This document shows, piece after piece, positions 36,773 through 45,709 of a DNA stretch of 55,767 nt. Location: the NCBI GenBank assembly GCA_947305645.1, contig CAMZEC010000007.1, positions 1-55,767 of the forward strand, given 5' to 3'. The translations under genes and the position numbers were made by a program. The DNA comes from an uncultured Bacteroidales bacterium. Lineage in GTDB: Bacteria > Bacteroidota > Bacteroidia > Bacteroidales > UBA932. The stretch's first letter is position 1; each line of letters starts with the position of its first letter. The notes under the pieces were generated by a model. That model ran no database searches, was not told the origin of the DNA, and saw nothing but the letters and a program-made list of their open reading frames with translations.

Positions 36773-37611
36773 AAAGAATTCTGATCATATGCGTAATGCT
36801 AGCCTCCTGCGGCATGCTCAGGGCGCAGACCGATTCGCTGATATACACGCCCGAGTATCTGGATACCGTTAACGTCAAGCGGGCCACTTCAATTAACGAC
36901 TATCATATGATTGGCGTTAACTACGGCGTTACTTTTTCTACGGTGTTCTTCAATCCCGCAAAGATGGGGACTACTTTCCGCTTTCAGCCCACGTATTTCT
37001 CGCTGATGTACACACACCACGAGAAAATGTTCAACTATATCCCCTATTTCGGTATTACGGCAGGCGTTTCGCTCTGGCATTCCGGAGTTAAGTTCGAGAT
37101 GGATCCGGACTCCGGCTATCCGCTGGGCTATGTTGACGGAGCAACGGACGTTACGATGAAAACCATCGAACTTCCTGTAATGATGCAAATGCATTTTGAC
37201 ACGGCTCCCGTGAAGATTCTCGCCAATCTTGGCGGCTATGTCGGCTACAGGCTATCCATTGAAAGAAGCGGACAATGGCTGGACGAGGATTATACCAACA
37301 GCTTCAGGGATTATGAGTATCGATTCGACTATGGTCTCATGGGCGGCGCCGGTCTCGGTTTCATGTTCGACCCCATAGAAATTCATTTAAACCTCCTCGG
37401 CCGGTGGAGCCTGCAGAACCTGTACGAACCCGATTATTACAACGAGGTATTCCATCCGTACAATACTTATTACTACCGTTACGCCAATCCTATAGACGTA
37501 TCGGTTACCGTGGGCGTTTACCTGCAGCTGACCAAGCGTACCGGCAAAACCACCAGACAAATTAAACAAGAAGCAAGGGATATCGTATATGGAACGGTTG
37601 AAAACGATTGA
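36769..37611 (+). CDS. Outer-membrane beta-barrel protein (PorT-like)
   Basis: A 280-residue protein with a signal peptide (ending LRAQ) and alternating beta strands of an eight-stranded barrel of the PorT/OMP_b-brl type (YHMIGVNYGVTF... GGAGLGFMFDPIEIHLNLLGRWSL). Unlike many outer-membrane proteins, the tail after the last strand is basic and polar rather than ending in Phe. Function unknown; it overlaps the upstream lipoprotein gene by four bases, suggesting that the two work together. Confidence 0.8.
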   Translation: MKRILIICVMLASCGMLRAQTDSLIYTPEYLDTVNVKRATSINDYHMIGVNYGVTFSTVFFNPAKMGTTFRFQPTYFSLMYTHHEKMFNYIPYFGITAGVSLWHSGVKFEMDPDSGYPLGYVDGATDVTMKTIELPVMMQMHFDTAPVKILANLGGYVGYRLSIERSGQWLDEDYTNSFRDYEYRFDYGLMGGAGLGFMFDPIEIHLNLLGRWSLQNLYEPDYYNEVFHPYNTYYYRYANPIDVSVTVGVYLQLTKRTGKTTRQIKQEARDIVYGTVEND

Positions 37612-38839
37612 AGTCAAAGTCGGTGACAAGCTTGTCATAGGCGGCGGAGCGCCCGTCGTGGTTCAGACCATGTGCAACACCCATACCTCCGATGTGGAGG
37701 CCACGTTATCGCAGTGCCTCGGCCTTGCTGCCGCAGGTGCGCAGATGATAAGGATCACCGTGCCCGGAATGCAGGATGTCCCCGCACTGGCGGAAATACG
37801 CCGAAGGCTGCATGAGGCCGGCTGCTTCACGCCGCTGGTAGCCGACATACACTTCTCTTCCGATACTGCCATTGCGTGCGCTGAAGTGGTAGAAAAGGTC
37901 CGCATCAATCCGGGCAATTTCCACCCGGACCATGAAACTGCACGCCGTAAGTTTTCTGAGTTTTTGGAAGTATGCCGCAAACATGGCACTGCAGTCCGCG
38001 TCGGGCTGAACCATGGTTCGCTTGGCAAATACATTACGGAGCTTTACGGAAATACGCCATACGCCATGGCCAGAGCTGCCATGGAATGGCTGCAGATGTG
38101 CATAGACGCATCTTTCTTCAACGTCGTCGTGTCCCTGAAGGCCTCCAACACTATAGTCATGGTTCAGGCCTACCGTGAGCTGGTAAAGCTCATGAAAGAA
38201 AGCGGACACATTTTCCCCCTGCACCTTGGCGTTACGGAAGCCGGCAACGGTGAGGCCGGACGAATCAAATCCTGCGTTGGCATAGCCTCCCTTTTACGTG
38301 AAGGAATAGGCGATACAGTACGCGTCTCTCTTACGGAACCTCCTGTTAATGAGCTGCCTGTCGCACGTTACCTCGCATCACGCTTCAGCCATGTCAGCGG
38401 TCCCCTCCCGAAACCCGATGCCATGCTTGACGCAGCTATAGAATGGGGGCCTAAACTGCTTGACCGCGAGATTGACGAGATACCCGCGTCTGCAGGCGTC
38501 GAGCCTCACCTGGCCGACGAGATAATGCAGGCCGCCAGGCGACGCTTTTATCGCCCCGAATATATTGCCTGCCCCGGTTGCGGCCGCACCATGTACAATC
38601 TGGAGGAAACCTTCGAAGAAGTAAAGCGCCGCACCTCTCACCTTAAAGGCATGGTGATAGCCGTTATGGGCTGTATAGTCAACGGGCCCGGCGAGATGGC
38701 GGATGCCGACTGGGGATACGTAGGTGAGGGCGGAGGCCGGGTCACTATTTACCACAAGAGCGAGCCGGTCCTTAAGCATGTGCCAGACAGGGATGCCATA
38801 GACAAACTGCTGGAGCTTATAGAAGCCAACGGCATTTAG
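37589..38839 (+). CDS. ispG: 4-hydroxy-3-methylbut-2-en-1-yl diphosphate synthase
   Basis: A 416-residue IspG (GcpE) of the MEP isoprenoid pathway. The TIM-barrel parts (VKVGDKLVIGGGAPVVVQ, LHLGVTEAGNGEAGRIKS, DTVRVSLTEPP) and the [4Fe-4S] part with CPGCGRT and MGCIVNGPGE are intact. Sequences of the Bacteroidota type usually carry a large extra domain between barrel and cluster domain and reach ~600 residues. Here only a short linker (about residues 265-310) remains, so it is closer in size to E. coli IspG. It overlaps the upstream gene by 23 bases. Confidence 0.95.
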   Translation: MERLKTIEVKVGDKLVIGGGAPVVVQTMCNTHTSDVEATLSQCLGLAAAGAQMIRITVPGMQDVPALAEIRRRLHEAGCFTPLVADIHFSSDTAIACAEVVEKVRINPGNFHPDHETARRKFSEFLEVCRKHGTAVRVGLNHGSLGKYITELYGNTPYAMARAAMEWLQMCIDASFFNVVVSLKASNTIVMVQAYRELVKLMKESGHIFPLHLGVTEAGNGEAGRIKSCVGIASLLREGIGDTVRVSLTEPPVNELPVARYLASRFSHVSGPLPKPDAMLDAAIEWGPKLLDREIDEIPASAGVEPHLADEIMQAARRRFYRPEYIACPGCGRTMYNLEETFEEVKRRTSHLKGMVIAVMGCIVNGPGEMADADWGYVGEGGGRVTIYHKSEPVLKHVPDRDAIDKLLELIEANGI

Positions 38840-40023
38840 TCGACGTACAGCAGCAGGCCTTTCAAATATTCCCCCTCGGGATGATAGATATTAACCGGAT
38901 GGTCTCCGCCCTGGCAGAGCCGTCCGATTATTCTTACCCTGCGGCCGGTCTGCGCAGCAGCACTGAAGACGAGCTCGGCAAACGCAATCTTATCTACTAC
39001 CTGAGAGCAGCTGAAAGTGAATACCAGGCCGCCGGGAGCCACTTTAGAGATCGCGGCAGCATTGAGCCTCTGATAGGCGCGGAGAGCATTCTTGAGGACT
39101 CCCCTGTGCTTGGCGAAAGCAGGCGGATCCACTATCATCAGGTCGTACTTCCCTTCTTCTACCTGAGCCAGGTAATCAATGGCGTCGCAACAAAGCGAAC
39201 GATGCTCTCCGCCAAAGCCGTTCAAGGCAACGTTACGGTCGACCATAGCCATGGCTTTGGCTGACGAGTCCACGCTGTCTACTGATACAGCCCCGCCCCT
39301 GAGTGCATAAAGACTAAATCCGCCGGTATAACAGAAAAGATTGAGTACACTGCGTCCTGCAGCATACTTGCCCACCAGGGCGCGGTTGTCCCTCTGGTCC
39401 AGGAAGAAGCCGGTCTTCTGGCCTTCCACCCAATTTACAATAAACTTACAACCGTTCTCCTGAACGGTTGTCTCGCCTGACTCGAAGCCGGGTGCCTTAT
39501 ACAGATAGCCGTCTATCAGTTCCAGCCCAGCCTTGAAAGGGGCCGTACCCGAACTCTTGTCGTAAACAGCTTTAAGATTATTTCCAAATACTGCCTTGAG
39601 GGCCTCGCATATTTTCCCCTTGGATCGGAACATTCCAGCACTATGGGCCTGCATTACGCATACGCCGTCATACCAGTCGATAATCAGGCCGGGCAGCCCG
39701 TCCCCCTCTCCGTGGACCAGGCGGAAACAGTTCGTATCGGCCGACGGCAAACCCATTGCCTGCCTGGCCTCGAAAGCGGCCGCAACTGCATTCTCCCAGA
39801 AATCGGGGGCCTGCGGGTCACCGGAGAAGCTGAGTATCCTTACGGCTATGGAGCCTATCTGATAATGGCCTGAGGCCAGAAAACGGCCGTCACAATCGTG
39901 TACGGCAACCAGATCGCCTTCTGCGGGAGAGCCTTGTATCTGAGCTATCGCTCCGGAGAACACCCACGGATGAAAGCGGCGCAGAGACTCATCCCTGCCC
40001 CTTTTCAGTATTATCTTGACCAT
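38836..40023 (-). CDS. RlmI-like rRNA cytosine methyltransferase
   Basis: A 395-residue class I methyltransferase with an N-terminal PUA domain (LKRGRDESLRRFHPWVFSGAI). The AdoMet motif I is VLNLFCYTGGFSLYA, the catalytic region is MIVDPPAFAKH, and the tail is FTFSCSQ. This is the RlmI/YccW layout for 23S rRNA m5C. The ATG at 40023 is chosen because the following residues start the PUA fold. It overlaps the upstream exonuclease gene by 35 bases and the convergent ispG by four. Confidence 0.92.
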   Translation of the reverse strand: MVKIILKRGRDESLRRFHPWVFSGAIAQIQGSPAEGDLVAVHDCDGRFLASGHYQIGSIAVRILSFSGDPQAPDFWENAVAAAFEARQAMGLPSADTNCFRLVHGEGDGLPGLIIDWYDGVCVMQAHSAGMFRSKGKICEALKAVFGNNLKAVYDKSSGTAPFKAGLELIDGYLYKAPGFESGETTVQENGCKFIVNWVEGQKTGFFLDQRDNRALVGKYAAGRSVLNLFCYTGGFSLYALRGGAVSVDSVDSSAKAMAMVDRNVALNGFGGEHRSLCCDAIDYLAQVEEGKYDLMIVDPPAFAKHRGVLKNALRAYQRLNAAAISKVAPGGLVFTFSCSQVVDKIAFAELVFSAAAQTGRRVRIIGRLCQGGDHPVNIYHPEGEYLKGLLLYVD

Positions 40024-40759
40024 TTTCTGCTGGTTTCTTCTTTCTGCGATGACGTTTGCGCTTGGAAGTCCCGGCGCGCGCCTTTTCTGCCGCAATATTG
40101 GCCTCCTTGCGTTCTACGGCGGCCTCATGTGCCAGTCTGTCCTGCGGCGGCAGCAGTTCTTCCGGCGAAAGCGGATGTTTTTCGCACTCCTGGAGCTTCA
40201 GGTACATCTCCCGGCACACCCAGGCATCGGTAGCGGCATAATTGCATTGCGACGGGCTGAGTTCGGGGGCCTCCCAGTTGGAGAGCTGCTGTGCTTTGGA
40301 GATGCGGCAGCCGAGTATGTTGGCCGCCAGCTTCTTAACGCTTTTGTCCCTTATTCCCCACTCCCATGCGATCTTTTGCAAATCCACAAAGCCGGCCGGC
40401 TCGAACTTATGCAGTTTCTGAAGGCCATGTATATCATCGAGCACGGCGGCGCCCACCTTAACTATGTTATTGGAAGACAGCACGCTGCATAGAGAGCGTC
40501 TCATTCCCAGGTCCTGTACGCGGAACAGATATGCCCTCTTGGGGCCTGAAAGCTGAAGAAGGGCTACACCGTGATTGCGCTGCCCGGGGGAAAACACCGG
40601 ACGGCTTTCCGTATCGAACCCAAGAACTTTCTGTCTCTTCAGGTAGAAGATGGCGCGCTCGTATTCCAGTCCGGCTTTGCTGATTACCTTTATCTCACCC
40701 GGGAAGGCACCGAGCGGCATATTCTCTATTTCGGCGGCTTCTACACTAATCTTGAACAT
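39989..40759 (-). CDS. DEDDy 3'-5' exonuclease
   Basis: A 256-residue exonuclease like RNase D/WRN. Motif I is GFDTESRP (Asp/Glu), motif II is around GAAVLDDIHGL, and motif III is YAATDAWVCREMY with Tyr and Asp. The C-terminal ~50 residues are rich in Lys/Arg (KRKRHRRKKKP), probably for RNA or DNA binding. It lies upstream of the rRNA methyltransferase and overlaps it, so a role in RNA maturation fits. Confidence 0.9.
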   Translation of the reverse strand: MFKISVEAAEIENMPLGAFPGEIKVISKAGLEYERAIFYLKRQKVLGFDTESRPVFSPGQRNHGVALLQLSGPKRAYLFRVQDLGMRRSLCSVLSSNNIVKVGAAVLDDIHGLQKLHKFEPAGFVDLQKIAWEWGIRDKSVKKLAANILGCRISKAQQLSNWEAPELSPSQCNYAATDAWVCREMYLKLQECEKHPLSPEELLPPQDRLAHEAAVERKEANIAAEKARAGTSKRKRHRRKKKPAENGQDNTEKGQG

Positions 40760-41843
40760 TCTCTGAAGGAATCAAAAGGAACAGCTTGTCGCTGGTGTCG
40801 GGAGCTGATTTAACCACATATGAGACAGAGGCTGGAAGTGCAATCCTGTGGGTAAACAGGCTGCGGGACCTAAGCATGTCGTAACATGTCTCCATGGTTA
40901 TTTCCGAAGAGAAAAATAACTTGAAATCCGGTGAGAGAAGCTTGCCGTACAGCAGATAATCCTCACGGTTGAAATCCCTGATAGCCTCAAGTTCATCGTT
41001 GACCGACGCCATATCTACACTCCAGTCATCAATCAAGATGGCGTCCAGCGGCGCTTCGTTTCCTGCCTGCAAATAGGCATCGAGAAAAGCCGAAAGGGCA
41101 TTCCCGTTTGCAGGAGAGGCAGCTGTAAAACAGTGGGCTCCAACAATGTCTTTCTCCCTGGCCTTATATTCGAACAGTGCAGGGTACACACCACTTGCAA
41201 TATGGGTGGAATCGCACAGGAGACCGGTGTTGAAATACTTCTTTTCCCCTGCCAGGGCAGCATCCAGGAGCAGGTCAGTGGGCGAAATGACGGGCACCTT
41301 GCATCCAGTCAGCGTGAAAAGAGTGTCGATATCGAACTTGCCCTCGAACATAAGCCATGGATCCGCCAGAATTATCATCTTGGCCGGATTCTTGGGCTTG
41401 TTGCCGTCAATGTCGTAGATGCTTATGTTGCAAGACGGAGAAAGGGCCGCAAGGGCATACCGCACTGCAAGCCCCCTGAGGGCCACCGACCCGTATTCGG
41501 ACGAATAGGCTTCATACGGGGTAAAGGCTGAATCGCATATGCCGGCAAAGGTCTCTCCCGCAAAATCTTTAAGACCATCGCTCTGTATCCTGCCCCTGGC
41601 ATTATCACGTACGTCGCATTCGATAAACTCATTGCTTATCATATCGCAGGATCCGGGTGTGCCCACAATGTAAATATCACCGGAGGCGGGTACTTTTGCG
41701 AAGCCGGCAAGCATTACGTGTTCGGGACTGTCAGTGTCAGAAGCGATAGTCTTTACGAAACCAATGGTATCCCTTCCGGCCTCTTTCACGGTACATGAAG
41801 AGGCGGACAAAAATGCCAGAAGAATCAGAATATTACGTTTCAT
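40746..41843 (-). CDS. Lipoprotein of unknown function
   Basis: A 365-residue lipoprotein; the start at 41843 is chosen because it gives MKRNILILL and lipobox SASSC (Cys17). The sequence alternates beta and alpha segments and contains VRYALAALSPSCNISIYDIDG and LDAILIDDWSVD, faintly like a periplasmic binding-protein fold, but I do not recognise a family. It is first in a unit with the exonuclease and RlmI-like genes and overlaps the former by 14 bases. Confidence 0.8.
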   Translation of the reverse strand: MKRNILILLAFLSASSCTVKEAGRDTIGFVKTIASDTDSPEHVMLAGFAKVPASGDIYIVGTPGSCDMISNEFIECDVRDNARGRIQSDGLKDFAGETFAGICDSAFTPYEAYSSEYGSVALRGLAVRYALAALSPSCNISIYDIDGNKPKNPAKMIILADPWLMFEGKFDIDTLFTLTGCKVPVISPTDLLLDAALAGEKKYFNTGLLCDSTHIASGVYPALFEYKAREKDIVGAHCFTAASPANGNALSAFLDAYLQAGNEAPLDAILIDDWSVDMASVNDELEAIRDFNREDYLLYGKLLSPDFKLFFSSEITMETCYDMLRSRSLFTHRIALPASVSYVVKSAPDTSDKLFLLIPSENVQD

Positions 41844-41896
41844 TACGCTCTCTATCAAAAAACAACGCAAGATAGCTAGAATTTTGCAAATTTCCG

Positions 41897-41904
41897 TATA
41901 TTTG
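41897..41904 (+). promoter_or_regulatory. -7 promoter box TATATTTG
   Basis: Perfect TAnnTTTG box, 21 bases before the C1 peptidase start. Confidence 0.65.
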
Positions 41905-41925
41905 TAACTCATTGAGTGAAGAATA

Positions 41926-43122
41926 ATGAAGAAGTTATTGATTATGCTGGCGCTCGGATTTGTCGCCGCAGCCGCTTACGCTCAGCCTAAGCCTGCAATA
42001 CAACTCCCCGATTATCAATTCACAACGGTAAAGGCCAATCCCATTACTTCTGTAAAGAATCAATACCGCAGCGGTACCTGCTGGGCATTCTCGGGCATAG
42101 GATTCTTCGAGTCCGAGGCAATCCGTATCAACAAGATCACCGATACTCTCAAGTATCCCGACTTCTCCGAGTTTTACGTAGTCAGCAACTCATACTATGA
42201 GAGGGCTATAAAGTACGTCCGCCTGGACGGCAAGCTCAACTATGCCATCGGCTCCGAGGGCGACGACGTGCTGGACGTCATCCGTGACCATGGTATCGTA
42301 CCCAATGTTGCCATGCCCGGCCTTAACTATGGCACCGAGCTGCCGGTTACCGGTGAAATGGACGCTATGCTTCACGGCATGGTTGACGCTGTTGTAAAGA
42401 ACCCCAACAAAACCCTCTCCACTGCATGGAAAAGGGCTATCCAGGCTGTTCTCGACGAGTATCTCGGCAAGCAGCCCAAGTCATTCATGGTAAACGGAGT
42501 TCAGTACACTCCTGCAAGCTATCGCGACGCCCTGAAAATCAACCCCGCAGATTACGTTTCCCTTACAAGTTTCACCCATCATCCGTTCTACACCAAGTTC
42601 GCAATCGAAGTAGAAGACAACTGGCGCTGGGACGAGGCATATAACCTCCCCATCGATGAGTTTATGGCTGTTCTGGATAACGCAATCAACAACGGCTACA
42701 CTGCTTCCTGGGGCGCTGACGTAAGCCATCCCGGCTTCACCCGGAACGGTCTTGCGATTTTCATTGACGTAGAGGCCACCAATAGCGCTGGTTCAGACCA
42801 GGAGCGCTGGGTAGGCAAAGCTGACGGAACGCCCAGTGCACCGTCCATCAAGGTTGTGGAGGCCGTTCCCACCCAGGAGTCCCGCCAGACAGACTTCGAC
42901 AACAAGACCATGACCGACGACCACGGCATGCAGATTTACGGTATTGCAAAGGACCAGGACGGCAAGAAATACTACATGGTCAAGAACTCATGGGGCGAGA
43001 CCGGTAAGTACAAAGGTTTGTGGTATGCCACAGAGGCCTATGTCAAGGGTCAGTCTCTTGACATTATGGTCCACAAGGATGCCATCCCCAAGGATATTAA
43101 GGCTAAGCTCGGCATTAAGTAA
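41926..43122 (+). CDS. Secreted C1 (papain-like) cysteine peptidase, bleomycin-hydrolase type
   Basis: A 398-residue peptidase with a signal peptide (ending AAAYAQ). The oxyanion Gln and catalytic Cys are in KNQYRSGTCWAF (Cys52); the His is His333 in DDHGMQIYG and the Asn is Asn354 in KNSWGE. This pattern and length match PepC/bleomycin-hydrolase-like aminopeptidases of Bacteroidota, here exported. It should act on oligopeptides in the periplasm. pssA follows after three bases. Confidence 0.93.
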   Translation: MKKLLIMLALGFVAAAAYAQPKPAIQLPDYQFTTVKANPITSVKNQYRSGTCWAFSGIGFFESEAIRINKITDTLKYPDFSEFYVVSNSYYERAIKYVRLDGKLNYAIGSEGDDVLDVIRDHGIVPNVAMPGLNYGTELPVTGEMDAMLHGMVDAVVKNPNKTLSTAWKRAIQAVLDEYLGKQPKSFMVNGVQYTPASYRDALKINPADYVSLTSFTHHPFYTKFAIEVEDNWRWDEAYNLPIDEFMAVLDNAINNGYTASWGADVSHPGFTRNGLAIFIDVEATNSAGSDQERWVGKADGTPSAPSIKVVEAVPTQESRQTDFDNKTMTDDHGMQIYGIAKDQDGKKYYMVKNSWGETGKYKGLWYATEAYVKGQSLDIMVHKDAIPKDIKAKLGIK

Positions 43123-43125
43123 TTT

Positions 43126-43839
43126 ATGAAGCGGTATATTCCCGATATGATAACCTCGATGAATCTCCTCTGTGGGGTCATCGGGGTTATTTTTGCATTT
43201 AAAGGCCGTCCGGACTATGCGTTTATCTTGATGCTGGCTGCATCCGTAGCCGATTTTATGGACGGTTTTGCAGCCAGGCTGCTGAATGCATATTCCGATT
43301 TGGGCAAGGAGCTGGATTCTCTCAGCGACATGGTTTCCTTCGGCGTCCTTCCTGCCGTTATGCTGTACAACTGCTCACGTACCTGCATGTTCGGGGAGAG
43401 CTGGGTGTGCTGGGTGCCTGTTCTGATTGCTCTGTGCAGTGGCCTCAGGCTTGCAAAATTCAACGTAGACAGCCGTCAGGCATCGGGCTTTCTTGGCCTC
43501 CCTACTCCGGCATGCGCGTTGATTGCAGGCTCGCTGTGCTATTTCGTGGCCGTTGAGCCCGGATCTTTCCTTGCCACCTGGTGCGCAGGCCCGGTTTTCA
43601 TTCCCGTACTCAGCGTTTGTCTTTCCGCCCTGCTTGTGTGCTCCGTCCCCATGTTCTCGTTCAAGTTCCATGCAGACGATCCGCAAGTGCTGAAAAACAA
43701 AAGGATGGCGTTTGCATTTGTGGTGCTTGCCGCCATCCTTGTAGTTGTATTCTGCCGCCTGGACTGGTCGCTCATCGTACTGCTGAGCCTGACCGCCTAC
43801 GTGCTCAAGAATCTGGTGTACGCTATTGCGAAGATTTAG
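43126..43839 (+). CDS. pssA: CDP-diacylglycerol-serine O-phosphatidyltransferase
   Basis: A 237-residue membrane protein with about seven helices and the CDP-alcohol phosphotransferase motif D-G-x2-A-R-x8-G-x3-D-x3-D, seen as MDGFAARLLNAYSDLGKELDSLSD. It makes phosphatidylserine, the precursor of phosphatidylethanolamine. It runs toward the M48 gene and overlaps it by 17 bases. Confidence 0.94.
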   Translation: MKRYIPDMITSMNLLCGVIGVIFAFKGRPDYAFILMLAASVADFMDGFAARLLNAYSDLGKELDSLSDMVSFGVLPAVMLYNCSRTCMFGESWVCWVPVLIALCSGLRLAKFNVDSRQASGFLGLPTPACALIAGSLCYFVAVEPGSFLATWCAGPVFIPVLSVCLSALLVCSVPMFSFKFHADDPQVLKNKRMAFAFVVLAAILVVVFCRLDWSLIVLLSLTAYVLKNLVYAIAKI

Positions 43840-44599
43840 CTTCGTAACTGGCTGCCGCCTTCTTCATCTTTTCAACACGTTTCTCGGTCTGAGGATGAGA
43901 AGCGAACATATGGGCCACCATGCTGGTTGAACTGCTCCCCGAAAGGGCGAGCAGTTTGTTTAATGCATTTTCCATACTGTGGGGGCTGTATCCCCTCTGG
44001 ATGGCGAATTCGAATCCGTGTTGGTCTGCTTTGTATTCCTGGGCCTGGGAGAACTGGGCGCTCACCAGAGCTTCCCCCATATCACCGAGGAGCGTTGCCA
44101 CGAGAGCTCCATATGAACCGGCAGATCCAACCACATCGCGGGCGGCTGAAGCAATATATGCATTCTTGAGGGCTTTCTTGGTGTCCTGATGGGTCACATG
44201 GCCGAGTTCATGTCCTATGATAGCCACAAGCTCCGAGTCGTCCATGACGTCCATAAGGCCCGAATAAACCCTTATCGAACCGTCACCGCAAGCGAAAGCA
44301 TTGATCTCGTCTGTCTTATAAACCTTGTAGTTGACAGGAACGCCGTCAAAGCTGTCAACCCCTTTAAGGAGGCGGGCCAGTCGGTTTTGGTAGCTGCTGC
44401 CTGCAAGGGTGTTCTGTGCATCCAGAGACACGACGGTCTGCTGTGAGAGGGCCACTATCTGCTCGTCGGTAATGCTGGCGGCAGTAATTGTCTTTCCGGC
44501 TGCAGAAGCAAGCCCTTCAGGATTCCACTGAATTTGGGAAAGAATTGAGCAGCTGCACAAAGAAACAACTGAGAAACAGATGATTAACAGTCTTTTCAT
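43823..44599 (-). CDS. M48-family metalloprotease lipoprotein
   Basis: A 258-residue lipoprotein (lipobox CSCS region, Cys near residue 16) with the zinc motif HELGH in IIGHELGHVTH and the downstream Glu in EYKADQHGFEFA. It resembles LoiP/YcaL-type periplasmic proteases, which remove damaged outer-membrane proteins. It is last in a unit with surE and lpxB, six bases after lpxB. Confidence 0.92.
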   Translation of the reverse strand: MKRLLIICFSVVSLCSCSILSQIQWNPEGLASAAGKTITAASITDEQIVALSQQTVVSLDAQNTLAGSSYQNRLARLLKGVDSFDGVPVNYKVYKTDEINAFACGDGSIRVYSGLMDVMDDSELVAIIGHELGHVTHQDTKKALKNAYIASAARDVVGSAGSYGALVATLLGDMGEALVSAQFSQAQEYKADQHGFEFAIQRGYSPHSMENALNKLLALSGSSSTSMVAHMFASHPQTEKRVEKMKKAAASYEAKSSQ

Positions 44600-44605
44600 A
44601 TTGTA

Positions 44606-45709
44606 TTACTTTAGTTCTTCTATCATTGCACGCGCAACGGCACGGGAGGCGCCGCTGCCTCCAAGTGCCTTGCGTATCAGGGCATATCCAGCTTTCATGT
44701 CATTGCGATAATCTTCATCGTCAAGCAGCTTCCGCACCTCTTCTTCTACCGCCTGCAGGTTAAAATCGCCCTGAATAAGTTCGCGGCATACCTGCCTGCC
44801 CAGACACAAGTTTCCCAAAGATACGAATTTTATTCGACGACGCACACCAAAAAGCTTATCGGCCACAAAAAAAGTGAGGGCGCTGCTGCTCCAGCATACG
44901 ACCTGGGGCGTATCGGTAAGGGCCGCCTCAAGCGACGCAGTGCCGGAATTCACTATCGCAGCCTTTGCGTATTTCAATATGTCGTACGTACGGCCGAACA
45001 GCACGCTCACGTTGCTGCGGCCGTCAATATAAGGGGCGTAGTCCTCCGGTGCAGCAGAAGGAGCTCCGGCCACCAGAACCTTCATGCCGATTCTGTCTGC
45101 CACCTCCATGCACACAGGCATCATGCGGCTGATCTCAGCGTTGCGCGAACCGGGCAGCACAGCGAGATACTCTTCCTCGCATGGGCGTACGTATTCATGG
45201 CAGTCGACCGCATCCAGGAGCGGGTTGCCCCTGAAGACGAAAGGTATCCCCTGCTTCGAGAAATACTCCTCTTCGAAGGGAAATACGACGAACAGCTTGT
45301 CTACCCATGCTTTGATCTTGCGGTTCCTGCCAGGTCGTGAGGCCCAGGTCTTCGGGGCGATATAGTAGAGCACCTTCATCCCCCTTTCGTGGCAGAATCG
45401 GGCGATCTGGAGGTTGAACCCGGGATAATCTATGAGGATGACGGCATCCGGCTTCCAGGCGGCTATGTCCTGTTTGCAGAACTCCAGGTTGCGCTTCAGC
45501 CGGCCGGCCTTGGCAAGCACTTCGGCTATGCCCATCACGGCGCCGTCTTTATAATGTCTTACGGGAGCAATACCTCCCGCCGCTTCCGACATCAGGTCGC
45601 CTCCCCAGAAACGGAATGCCGAACCGGGGTCTTCCGCTTTGAGGCCCTTGAGCAGGTTGCTGCCGTGAAGGTCTCCGGAGGCCTCTCCTGCTATCAGATA
45701 ATATCGCAT
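44606..45709 (-). CDS. lpxB: Lipid-A-disaccharide synthase
   Basis: A 367-residue GT19 glycosyltransferase that joins UDP-2,3-diacylglucosamine and lipid X. The start YYLIAGEASGDLHGSNLL is the family signature, and LLPGSRNAEI (here AVLPGSRNAEISRMMP) and SGTASLEAALTDTPQVV form the nucleotide-sugar site. Length is normal. The start overlaps surE by 16 bases. Confidence 0.96.
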   Translation of the reverse strand: MRYYLIAGEASGDLHGSNLLKGLKAEDPGSAFRFWGGDLMSEAAGGIAPVRHYKDGAVMGIAEVLAKAGRLKRNLEFCKQDIAAWKPDAVILIDYPGFNLQIARFCHERGMKVLYYIAPKTWASRPGRNRKIKAWVDKLFVVFPFEEEYFSKQGIPFVFRGNPLLDAVDCHEYVRPCEEEYLAVLPGSRNAEISRMMPVCMEVADRIGMKVLVAGAPSAAPEDYAPYIDGRSNVSVLFGRTYDILKYAKAAIVNSGTASLEAALTDTPQVVCWSSSALTFFVADKLFGVRRRIKFVSLGNLCLGRQVCRELIQGDFNLQAVEEEVRKLLDDEDYRNDMKAGYALIRKALGGSGASRAVARAMIEELK

